Assembly: GCA_903868035.1 (NCBI GenBank)
Contig: CAIPTQ010000230.1
Span: 1 to 15,348, forward strand
Source: an uncultured Phycisphaerales bacterium
GTDB taxonomy: Bacteria; Planctomycetota; Phycisphaerae; WQYP01
Direction: 5' to 3'
DNA: 15,348 nt
Made by a program: the position numbers and the translations under genes. Under the pieces are notes generated by a model. It was not told the DNA's origin and made no database searches. It saw nothing but the letters and a program-made list of their open reading frames with translations. Numbering within the stretch: position 1 is the first letter of the stretch; every line of letters starts with the position of its first letter. Below are positions 1 through 6,475 of the stretch, one piece after another.

Positions 1-59
1 GCAGAATTCCGGCCAGGCCGCCACATCCGCGGCGGGAAATGCCGGAGCATCACGGATCA
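1..59. other. Window edge without a gene
   Basis: This is the short stretch downstream of the first minus-strand gene. It contains a weak inverted repeat (CCGCC/GGCGG) but no T-run, so a terminator cannot be claimed. No coding region is supported. Confidence 0.4.
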
Positions 60-1259
60 TCAGGGCAGGGGCAGGTTCTTGAACTCGAAGGGGATGGGCA
101 CATCGCGGATGACCTCCGGCAGCGTGATCCGGCATTTGACCGCCGGGCCGGCCGAGTAGTCGGGCTGGTTGCGGCCTTCCGTGGGGCTCAGGGAACTGGA
201 GATGATGCGATTGACCGAGCCGCGGCCGCCGCTCATGCCGCTGCCGGGGTTGAAGTACGGGAAGTCTTTGGCGTCGAGGATGTTGATGCTGGCGGCATCG
301 AGCAGGTCGTTGATCTTGGCCCAATCATCGTCGGGCATGCCCACGTGGGTGATGTTCAGCGAGACGTGGTAGGGTTGGGTGATGCCGGTGTTGGTGTTGC
401 TGATGGCGGAGACGGCGATGACGGCCCCGTGGAACTCGTAGCTGCGCGGCTGGGCGAAGTCGGCGGCGGGGATGTCGATAATGGTGGCTTTTTCGATGAC
501 TTTCAGGTGGGCGCTGCCCTTGACCTGGGCGATTTTGTAGCCGGCATTGGCGGGCACGCGGAGGACGACCTGGAAGTAACTTTGATAGTCGAACTTGACG
601 GGTTTAAGGTCCGGTTCGATGCCCTGCCCGCGAATGGCGAAAGCCGATGAATTGGGGGTTGCCGGCGGCGGCGGGGGGGGCACGAGGGAGTTGCCGCGCT
701 CATCAACGGCCAGATCGGGAAACACCCGGCCGGAGTACGCGGCCACGTCCAGGTTCGGTTCAATGTGGAGCATGACGTTGAGGGTGCATTCGTCGAGGTG
801 GTCGGGATCGGTGAAGTTGGCGGTGTGCATGATGGTGCTGGCCAACAGCATGCACGGCCCCGAGAAGCAGCGGACGCTGGCATCGGGCGAGGGTTGGCCC
901 CGGTTGACGGCCACCTTGCCGTTGCGGCGCAGGTAGGTGTGTGCGCCCAGGGCATCATTGAGTCTGGCGACCACCTGCCAGTACGGCTCTTTGTCGGCAT
1001 CCAGGGAGACGGCGGGCCAATTCGTGGGGGCGTCGGGATAGGTGATGTAGTCGCGGCCAACCTGGCCGAAGAGATCCTGGAACACCGCCGCTGGCGGGGC
1101 GTTTTTATAATGAATGGTGATGAGCGTGGGATCGCCGGGGGCTGTGGTTGCGGCAGCGGGCGCCGGGGCGGGGGTGGCGGGCGCGGCGGGGGGGGACGCG
1201 GCCGCCAACATGCCCGCAAGGACCAGTGCCAGCGTGGATGCGATGAGCGTGCGGGTCAT
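60..1259 (-). CDS. Exported STN-like module protein, second gene of a pair
   Basis: A 399-residue protein of unknown function. Residues 1-21 are a Sec-type signal peptide (MTRTLIASTLALVLAGMLAA), followed by a Pro/Ala-rich linker to about residue 43. Residues 46-119 resemble an STN/secretin N-domain module: ITIHYKNAPPAAVFQDLFGQ, then a beta strand ending with GKVAVN. The rest shares scattered motifs with the upstream gene, including VDERGNSLVP and the C-terminal VPIPFEFKNLPLP, so the two are paralogs. The start is supported by AGGAG 8 nt upstream. Only 17 nt separate it from the upstream gene, implying one operon. A run of eight G/C pairs lies in each low-complexity Pro stretch. I cannot name the function; periplasmic or envelope location is inferred from the signal peptide. 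Confidence 0.8.
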   Translation of the reverse strand: MTRTLIASTLALVLAGMLAAASPPAAPATPAPAPAAATTAPGDPTLITIHYKNAPPAAVFQDLFGQVGRDYITYPDAPTNWPAVSLDADKEPYWQVVARLNDALGAHTYLRRNGKVAVNRGQPSPDASVRCFSGPCMLLASTIMHTANFTDPDHLDECTLNVMLHIEPNLDVAAYSGRVFPDLAVDERGNSLVPPPPPPATPNSSAFAIRGQGIEPDLKPVKFDYQSYFQVVLRVPANAGYKIAQVKGSAHLKVIEKATIIDIPAADFAQPRSYEFHGAVIAVSAISNTNTGITQPYHVSLNITHVGMPDDDWAKINDLLDAASINILDAKDFPYFNPGSGMSGGRGSVNRIISSSLSPTEGRNQPDYSAGPAVKCRITLPEVIRDVPIPFEFKNLPLP

Positions 1260-1276
1260 GGCGAGGGCTCCTGCGG

Positions 1277-2590
1277 TCAGGGAAGCGGGATATCCTTGAA
1301 TTCCACGGGGACGGCAACTTGCACCATGCCCACGGGAATATCCAGGGAAACGGTCTGAACAGAAGGTTCCCCTGGCAGTGAAACCACCGCCCCGTTGACG
1401 ACCTCTTTGATGAAGTGAATGTGGTATTGGGCCTGCACGGTGTCGCCGGAGACGCTGGCGTTGCTGGCGTCCAAGGCTTGCCGGCCGGTGGATTGCGTGA
1501 TGCGCGGTTTGATGCCGGCGAGGCCCTGGGCGGTGACGGTCCAGTCGCCGGTGAAGGCGGCGCGGCGGTAGGTGGCGGTCATATCCAGCGACTGGTTGGT
1601 GGTGTCCCAGGTGAACTTGCCAAAGGATGCGGTAAAACCGTTGATGGTTTTTTCCGCGGGCGGCGCGTGGAGGGGGTCGTCGATGGCGATCGTCGTCGTG
1701 GCCAGTTGCAGGGTGTATATGGCCGTGCCACGGAGGGTTTTGATTCTGCGGCCGGCGTCCTGCGGCGGATAGGCCAATGTCGCCCGCAGTGGAAAGTTGG
1801 TGTTGTTGAATGTGTTGGGCCGGTTGCCGGGCGTGTTCGGCGCGGGGATGAGCGAATGCCCGCGCTCATCGACGGCCTCCGATAGTTCAAGCTGCATGGG
1901 GTAGCGCAGAATGTGGAGCTTGGGCTCGCAGCGCATGCTGATCTGCATCTCCAGCGAATCCCCCGTTCCGCCGCCCGCCCGGGGCGCGGGCTGGCCTTGC
2001 CGGTCCAGCGTCACAATGTGATTGATCGTGCTGATGGCGAAGGCGAACGGGCCGGTGATCGACCACAGCCCCGGCAGCGCGCGCCGCATCGAGAATTGGG
2101 CGCGCAGCGGCTCGCCGGCGGGCGCCGCAGGCTGCGGCATGACGACGGTAAGAAATCCCTGGGATTCAATCTGGAGAATAGCCTCCATCAGCGGCTGGTT
2201 CTGCATGTGCATCGTGATCAAGGGAGGATCGCCATTGAAAGGCCGGCCGCGCGGGACCGTCACGGGAATCTTGGCCGCATCGCTGAACGCCATGAATGCC
2301 GTCTCGACGTCGCTCCGCTCCAAGTCCAGCGAGATCAGCGTGGGAGCCAGCGTGGCCGCGGCCGCGGCATCATCCATTTTCGGCAGGGCCAAAATCGTGT
2401 TGGCGTGCGGGGTCGGCGGAGTTGCCGGCGGCGCCGGCGGTTCCGGCGCGGGCACCGTGGCGGCGATGGTCTGGGGCGGTTCAACGTCCGGGCGCGGCGG
2501 CGGTGGCGGTTGCCAGAGGACAAACGAGGTGAAAGCGATGGCGATGCACCCGACAATGGCGGCCACAATCCAAAGCACCCGGCGAAGCAT
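1277..2590 (-). CDS. Membrane-anchored or exported STN-like module protein, first gene of a pair
   Basis: A 437-residue protein of unknown function. I start it at MLRRVLWIVA because a good Shine-Dalgarno (GGGAGGAG) lies 8 nt upstream. A further in-frame ATG at 2696-2698 lacks such a site, and a candidate promoter lies between the two. Residues 4-26 form a hydrophobic signal or anchor segment, followed by a Pro-rich linker (residues 28-62). Residues 84-151 look like a degenerate STN-like module: LISLDLERSDVETAFMAFSD, then ITMHMQNQPLMEAILQIESQ. The C-terminal part shares AVDERGHSLIP and a VPVEFKDIPLP tail with the downstream gene. The Pro-rich spacer after the membrane segment suggests a domain held away from the membrane. 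No enzyme motif is visible. Confidence 0.78.
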   Translation of the reverse strand: MLRRVLWIVAAIVGCIAIAFTSFVLWQPPPPPRPDVEPPQTIAATVPAPEPPAPPATPPTPHANTILALPKMDDAAAAATLAPTLISLDLERSDVETAFMAFSDAAKIPVTVPRGRPFNGDPPLITMHMQNQPLMEAILQIESQGFLTVVMPQPAAPAGEPLRAQFSMRRALPGLWSITGPFAFAISTINHIVTLDRQGQPAPRAGGGTGDSLEMQISMRCEPKLHILRYPMQLELSEAVDERGHSLIPAPNTPGNRPNTFNNTNFPLRATLAYPPQDAGRRIKTLRGTAIYTLQLATTTIAIDDPLHAPPAEKTINGFTASFGKFTWDTTNQSLDMTATYRRAAFTGDWTVTAQGLAGIKPRITQSTGRQALDASNASVSGDTVQAQYHIHFIKEVVNGAVVSLPGEPSVQTVSLDIPVGMVQVAVPVEFKDIPLP

Positions 2591-2618
2591 AGGAAACTCC
2601 TCCCAAAAGCGTGCGTCC

Positions 2619-2647
2619 ATTTTACCTCTCCGGGTCGGAAATGCCAG
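2619..2647 (-). promoter_or_regulatory. Candidate sigma70-type promoter for the minus-strand STN operon
   Basis: On the minus strand CTGGCA (2642-2647) and TAAAAT (2619-2624) are separated by 17 bp. The predicted transcript would start near 2612, leaving a leader of about 22 nt that contains the GGGAGGAG ribosome site. The fit to TTGACA/TATAAT is 4/6 and 5/6. It agrees with the start chosen at 2590. Confidence 0.45.
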
Positions 2648-2717
2648 TGCGCGAAAATCGCGGAAACCGCGAAACCACCGCCCGGTCCGCACGCCCACGC
2701 ACGCTCAACAGCACCAT

Positions 2718-2746
2718 TTGGAGCCTGGCGCCGTGACGGTTATCAT
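2718..2746 (+). promoter_or_regulatory. Candidate promoter for tRNA-Arg and ribD
   Basis: TTGGAG (2718-2723) and TATCAT (2741-2746) are separated by 17 bp, about 45 bp before the tRNA. The -35 match is weak (3/6) and the -10 is good (5/6). A 7-bp hairpin (ATGCCGG/CCGGCAT, 2759-2781) lies in the tRNA 5' leader. No other promoter or riboswitch is evident before ribD. Confidence 0.3.
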
Positions 2747-2791
2747 CTACCAACACCAATGCCGGCGTGTGAAACCGGCATGGCGGAAAAA

Positions 2792-2865
2792 GCGGTCGTA
2801 GCTCAGTTGGATAGAGCGGCGGTTTCCTAAACCGCAGGTCGCGGGTTCGAGTCCCGCCGGCCGCA
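2792..2865 (+). tRNA. tRNA-Arg (anticodon CCU)
   Basis: A full cloverleaf can be drawn by eye. The acceptor stem is GCGGTCG/CGGCCGC with one G-U pair. The D stem is GCTC/GAGC, and the anticodon stem GCGGT/ACCGC carries the loop TTCCTAA, which gives anticodon CCT. The variable loop has five bases. The T stem is GCGGG/CCCGC with loop TTCGAGT, and the discriminator base is A at 2865. CCA is not encoded, so it must be added by nucleotidyltransferase. The tRNA reads AGG codons. It lies 10 nt before the ribD ATG and is probably co-transcribed with it. Confidence 0.96.
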
Positions 2866-2875
2866 GGTGAAAAAC

Positions 2876-4027
2876 ATGTTTACCGATTCTGATGCCGCGC
2901 CCATGCGCCGCGCGCTGGTCCTGGCCCGCCGCGGCCTTGGCTGCGTTGAGCCTAATCCCATGGTGGGAGCGGTACTTACGCACGCCGGCAAGATCGTCGC
3001 CGAGGGGTATCATCATCGGTTTGGCGGGGCGCACGCCGAGGTTGTCGCGCTGCGGGCGGCTGGCGCCAAGGCGCGCGGCGCCACGCTGTATGTCACTCTC
3101 GAACCCTGCTGCCACTGGGGCAAAACCCCGCCCTGCACCGACGCCTTGCTTGCCGCCGGTGTCGCACGCGTGGTCGTGGCATTGGTCGATCCCTTCGCCC
3201 AGGTCCGGGGCAAGGGCATCGCCCGCCTCCGCCGCGCCGGCATCCGGGTGGACGTCGGCCTGCTGGAACCCGAGGCCCGCGCCTTGAACGCCGCCTTCCT
3301 CACCCGCGTCATTCAACACCGCCCCTTCGTGATCGCCAAGTGGGCCCAAAGCCTCGACGGCTGCATTGCGACGGCACGCGGGGAATCCCAATGGATCAGC
3401 GGGGAAATATCGCGGGCGGTGGTGCAAAAACTCCGGGGGCGCGTCGATGGCATCCTCGTGGGCATCCACACGGCACTCCGGGACGATCCGCTCCTCCTGG
3501 CCCGGCCCAACACCGGCCGCGACATCAAACGCATCGCCACCCGCATCGTCCTCGACAGCCAGTGCCGGCTGCCGCTGGAGGGGCAGTTGGTCCGCACCGT
3601 CGCCGTCGCGCCGGTTCTGGTTGTGCATGCCCCCAAGCTGACCCGTGCCGCCGCGAACCGGCGCCGCGCGCTGGAACAACGGGGCGTCATGCTGACGGCA
3701 GTCCGGCGGCAACCCGGCGCGGCCGGCCCGGGGGGGGGGGGGCTGGATGTGGGCGCGTTGCTCCAACACCTCCACGCCTTGGAGTACGCGAACATCCTGG
3801 TGGAGGGCGGCGGCCGCGTGCTAGGCTCGTTTTTCCGCGCGGGGCTGGTGGATGAGGCCCATGTGTTCGTGGCCCCCATGGTCCTCGGCGACGACCACGC
3901 GCATCATGCGGTGGGGGGGATCGACATATCTCACTTGGCGGATGCGTACCGGATGGCGTTCGCGGGGGTGGAGCGGACGGGGCCGGATGTGCATGTGACG
4001 CTCCGGCGGGACGGGAAAAAGCCTTGA
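2876..4027 (+). CDS. ribD: RibD, bifunctional riboflavin deaminase/reductase
   Basis: RibD deaminates 2,5-diamino-6-ribosylamino-4(3H)-pyrimidinone 5'-phosphate and then reduces the ribosyl side chain with NADPH, in cytosolic riboflavin synthesis. The N-terminal deaminase domain (about residues 1-145) has PNPMVGAV and the zinc-site motifs HAEV (H53, E55) and PCCHWGKTPPC (C78, C87). The C-terminal reductase domain begins at FVIAKWAQSLDG and includes the signature ILVEGGGRVLGSFF. The 383-residue length is normal for the family. I start at ATG 2876, since AGGTGA lies 5 nt upstream. A GTG at 2867 is possible but would begin 2 nt after the tRNA. A tract of 13 G (3730-3742) encodes PGGGG in a loop before the last signature. 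No other rib genes are nearby. Confidence 0.95.
   Translation: MFTDSDAAPMRRALVLARRGLGCVEPNPMVGAVLTHAGKIVAEGYHHRFGGAHAEVVALRAAGAKARGATLYVTLEPCCHWGKTPPCTDALLAAGVARVVVALVDPFAQVRGKGIARLRRAGIRVDVGLLEPEARALNAAFLTRVIQHRPFVIAKWAQSLDGCIATARGESQWISGEISRAVVQKLRGRVDGILVGIHTALRDDPLLLARPNTGRDIKRIATRIVLDSQCRLPLEGQLVRTVAVAPVLVVHAPKLTRAAANRRRALEQRGVMLTAVRRQPGAAGPGGGGLDVGALLQHLHALEYANILVEGGGRVLGSFFRAGLVDEAHVFVAPMVLGDDHAHHAVGGIDISHLADAYRMAFAGVERTGPDVHVTLRRDGKKP
3730..3742 (+). repeat. Homopolymeric G13 tract inside ribD
   Basis: Thirteen consecutive G residues encode the last base of a Pro codon and four Gly codons. The ribD reading frame is intact on both sides. Long G tracts are prone to polymerase slippage and also to sequencing error. 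A change of one base would frameshift ribD before its last conserved block. Confidence 0.95.
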
Positions 4028-4116
4028 TCCCCAGGGTATCGAGCACGAGATAGTTGATACACGCAAAGCGGATAAAAACCATGCGTTGCGCGGGTAAATT
4101 GCGGTGTATTGCGATT

Positions 4117-4125
4117 TGTGAATAA
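4117..4125 (-). promoter_or_regulatory. Consensus-type DnaA box
   Basis: The minus strand reads TTATTCACA, an exact match to the general DnaA box TTATNCACA. It lies 52 bp before the phased repeat array in an AT-rich stretch. A single 9-mer can occur by chance, so binding is not established. Confidence 0.4.
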
Positions 4126-4176
4126 TGCGCAAAAACCTTGGTGGTTATTGGAGAAAATGATTTTTTGGGGGAAAAA

Positions 4177-4256
4177 AAGTGGACAAAAGTGGACAAAAGT
4201 CGACACCAAGTTGACAAAAGTTGATGTAAAGTGGGCGGAAGTTGACGGAAGTTGAC
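4177..4256 (+). repeat. Eight helically phased AAGTNGAC repeats
   Basis: Copies start at 4177, 4187, 4197, 4208, 4218, 4229, 4239 and 4249. Six match AAGTNGAC exactly; two have one change (AAGTTGAT at 4218, AAGTGGGC at 4229). The spacing is 10, 10, 11, 10, 11, 10 and 10 bp, averaging close to one DNA helical turn. All copies point the same way, so they would present one face of the helix to a protein. The array ends 84 bp before the next start codon. No matching array occurs elsewhere in the window. Confidence 0.85.
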
Positions 4257-4340
4257 GCCACCGCGCCTGGAAAATGAGCGCCGGAACTTCACCCCCCATC
4301 CCGCGTTCTACCCATACGTCATTCCCTTCAGGAGAAGTGC

Positions 4341-5897
4341 ATGCCCCGGCACCCCCTCACGTCCCTCGGCCTGGCCGCCTTGCTGTCGCTGGCTGCCGCG
4401 CTGCTCGGTCAGATACCGCCTGCGTCCACGGCCACCTCTCCGGCCCCGCCGCCCACCATGATCTTCGACTATCGAGATGTCCCCTTGGATGCCGTCCTCA
4501 CGGACGCCTCCCTGCGTCTGGGTTTCATCTTGATCAGAACTGAACAGATCAACACCAAGGTCACTCTCACCACCTTCGGCAAATCCGTCACCACACAAGA
4601 TGCGGCATCCATCCTCAATGCCGCCGTCTGGCCCCTGGGCTATCGCCTGTATGGTTCGCAGGTGTCCAATGGCGGCAAGACGATTCTGCGCGTCGTGCGC
4701 CGGCCGACCACAACCGCACCGGGGGAGATGCGCGTGTGGCGGCCTGTTGCTTCGATTCCCGTGGTGGGTCCACCGCCCGCCGAACTGCCCGGAGTATCCG
4801 CCACGGCCACGATGAAACTGCAATACACGATTGCTCCGGTGGCCAGGATCCTTGATGACCTGGGCCAGACCTTTGGATTTGTGATCGATCCGCCGGGTGC
4901 GAATTTCGTCCGCGAGACTCTGCTGGTTCCCCAGGCGGTGCATGCCGGTGAAGCGGTCGGCCTGGTAAGCGAGTTGCTCACCCACATGGGGCACAGGCTG
5001 GAAGTGGTTACGGTGGAGGATGCCAAAGGGGAGAAAAAAACCTTGCTGCGCGTGGTGGACCTGAAACTCAATCTTCCCAAACCCGAGGTCGTCGATTTTC
5101 GATTTGATAACGCGCCGCTGGGGGAAGTCCTGGCCGAAATCACCCGGCGTTCCGGTTATGCCGTTGCCAACACCATACCCGACCGCAAGGTGACGATTCA
5201 TGCCACGCTCAATCTGGAAGCCGCAGGCACCGACGTGGGTCCGCTGGTCGCCGCCCTCAATGAAACGCTGCAAGAACTGGGCTACGTCATTGAAGAAACC
5301 TCACGCGCCGACGCCGACGGCAAGCGCGAACCCGTGTTCTCTGTGTTGCCGCTTGAGGCCGCCAGGAAAATCGTACTGGACCCGCCGATGCCACAGGATA
5401 GGGTGCGGCCGGCCGTAAAAGATTGGACCGGCGTGGATATGGACGCCACGATGTCGATGCGTTTAACTGATGTCAGAGTGGATCAGATTATCAGTCAGAT
5501 TTCGGAGAAATTTGGGTTCATCGTGATGAGGGAAATCGTGTTGCCATACCCCGTGACCATACAGAATCCCCAGCCGGTGAAGGTACAGGAGGCCTTGGAT
5601 CTACTCAATGCCGCCCTATTACCTATGCAATTTGAAGTCGTGGCCGTGCCTTCTGAATCCGTGAAAGGGACCGTGTTACGCGTGCTGACGAAGCGCGACG
5701 CCGTGAGTTATCGCCGACGCGGAACGATCGCCATGCCCGCGCCCACGGGGAATAACGACCCTTTGATTGAAATCCATACCGATCCGCCCTGCCGCCGGGT
5801 GCCGCCGATGACCTGGCGGCGCGCATGCGCGCCCGGCGCGAGACCCAGCGTGCGGCCACCATGCCCGGGGGATAAACCGCGGCGATATTTTGCGTGA
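4341..5897 (+). CDS. Exported protein with four STN-like modules; probable 3' frameshift
   Basis: A 518-residue protein of unknown function. It begins with a signal peptide (residues 1-24) and a Pro-rich linker. Four similar modules follow at about residues 40-121, 157-241, 250-338 and 370-452. Each has a strand such as MIFDYRDVPLDAVL, a helix, a GFxI-like strand, a second helix with LLN or LNETL, and a closing strand like LRVV. This resembles the STN/secretin N-domain repeat, but no secretin barrel follows. The start has AGGAGAAG 6 nt upstream. After D481 the reading becomes Cys/Arg/Pro-rich, while the -1 frame gives AADDLAARMRARRETQRAAT and stops at 5873-5875. A lost base near 5782-5790 is therefore likely. 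The gene is followed by a related single-module gene, probably in one operon. Confidence 0.75.
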   Translation: MPRHPLTSLGLAALLSLAAALLGQIPPASTATSPAPPPTMIFDYRDVPLDAVLTDASLRLGFILIRTEQINTKVTLTTFGKSVTTQDAASILNAAVWPLGYRLYGSQVSNGGKTILRVVRRPTTTAPGEMRVWRPVASIPVVGPPPAELPGVSATATMKLQYTIAPVARILDDLGQTFGFVIDPPGANFVRETLLVPQAVHAGEAVGLVSELLTHMGHRLEVVTVEDAKGEKKTLLRVVDLKLNLPKPEVVDFRFDNAPLGEVLAEITRRSGYAVANTIPDRKVTIHATLNLEAAGTDVGPLVAALNETLQELGYVIEETSRADADGKREPVFSVLPLEAARKIVLDPPMPQDRVRPAVKDWTGVDMDATMSMRLTDVRVDQIISQISEKFGFIVMREIVLPYPVTIQNPQPVKVQEALDLLNAALLPMQFEVVAVPSESVKGTVLRVLTKRDAVSYRRRGTIAMPAPTGNNDPLIEIHTDPPCRRVPPMTWRRACAPGARPSVRPPCPGDKPRRYFA

Positions 5898-5917
5898 TAC
5901 CTTTTGAGGAGATGCAC

Positions 5918-6370
5918 ATGAATAAACTGATTCTGGGCGCGGCGTTGACGACCGCCCTGGCGGCACTGGCCCTGGGCACCCACGTCTGTGTACAGGCCGC
6001 CGCCACCGCCCCGGCCACCGCCACTGCACCCGCACCGGCCACCGCCACCGCACCGGCCACGCGCCCCCTCACCCGCACCATGGTGTTCCAGTTTGAAAAC
6101 GCCTCGATCGACACCGTCCTTGATGAAATGTCCGCCCGCCTGGGCTTTGTCATCCAGAAAACCGTCACCCTGACGGGGCAAATTTCCGTCACGGCACCCA
6201 AGGCGGTGAACGCCGACGAGGCCATTATTCTCCTGAACAGTTTGCTGGTGCCACTGGGGTATGGCGCCGTCGAGAGGCCGGCCATGAAAATGGCCGACGG
6301 CACCACCGCGCGCGTGCTGCGCGTGATGACCTGGGCGCAGGCGAAAAAAGAGGCGCCTGTCAACCAGTGA
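5918..6370 (+). CDS. Small exported protein with one STN-like module
   Basis: A 150-residue protein of unknown function. I start at ATG 5918 because GAGGAG lies 6 nt upstream; an upstream GTG at 5894 lacks such a site. Residues 1-28 are a signal peptide. A low-complexity Ala/Thr/Pro linker (about 29-50) follows, and a single STN-like module covers residues 54-138: MVFQFENASIDTVLDEMSAR, GFVIQKTVTL, EAIILLNSLLVPLGY and ARVLRVMTWA. It closely resembles the modules of the gene just upstream and is probably co-expressed with it. A partner or scaffold role in the envelope is only a guess. Confidence 0.8.
   Translation: MNKLILGAALTTALAALALGTHVCVQAAATAPATATAPAPATATAPATRPLTRTMVFQFENASIDTVLDEMSARLGFVIQKTVTLTGQISVTAPKAVNADEAIILLNSLLVPLGYGAVERPAMKMADGTTARVLRVMTWAQAKKEAPVNQ
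5998..6063 (+). repeat. Low-complexity Ala/Thr/Pro-coding repeat
   Basis: Short imperfect repeats of GCCACCGC and GCACCGGCC encode the flexible linker after the signal peptide of the small STN-like protein. Similar Pro/Ala linkers follow the signal segments of three other genes in the window. Confidence 0.55.
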
Positions 6371-6416
6371 GCCGGAACCCAATTGAATCCCGCGCCGCAC
6401 AGGAATGAACGCGTAG

Positions 6417-6440
6417 GCCCAAGGATTGCAATCCTTGGGC
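6417..6440. terminator. Perfect 24-bp palindrome between convergent genes
   Basis: GCCCAAGGATTG is followed directly by its exact reverse complement, which would fold as a 10-bp stem with a TGCA loop. It lies between the end of the small STN-like gene and the end of cimA. Neither strand has a proper U-run after the stem, so a bidirectional terminator is likely from position but not proven. A protein-binding palindrome is an alternative. Confidence 0.5.
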
Positions 6441-6475
6441 TTGAAGGGCGCGAGAATCAAAGTGACGGGCCTGTA

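Larger units (their letters stand above)
4028..4340. other. AT-rich gene-free region between ribD and the four-module STN gene
   Basis: These 313 bases contain no supported gene. Up to about 4180 the stretch is clearly richer in A and T than its surroundings. It has a consensus DnaA box (4117-4125), short A and T tracts (4161-4178) and an array of eight phased repeats (4177-4256). The last bases carry the ribosome site AGGAGAAG for the gene at 4341. No convincing ribD terminator was found. Confidence 0.7.

Noticed and set aside
2792..2865. tRNA-Arg as an integration site of a mobile island
   Set aside because: No integrase, no repeated tRNA 3' end in the window, and ribD follows directly.
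2600..2875. FMN riboswitch before ribD
   Set aside because: The upstream region is occupied by the tRNA and a short leader; the conserved FMN aptamer elements are not seen.
4211..4240. TTGACA in the repeat array as a -35 promoter element
   Set aside because: The hexamer is part of the repeat unit and no -10 element lies 16-18 bp downstream.
4177..4256. Repeat array as a CRISPR
   Set aside because: Units of 8 bp with 2-3 bp between them cannot hold spacers, and no cas genes are present.
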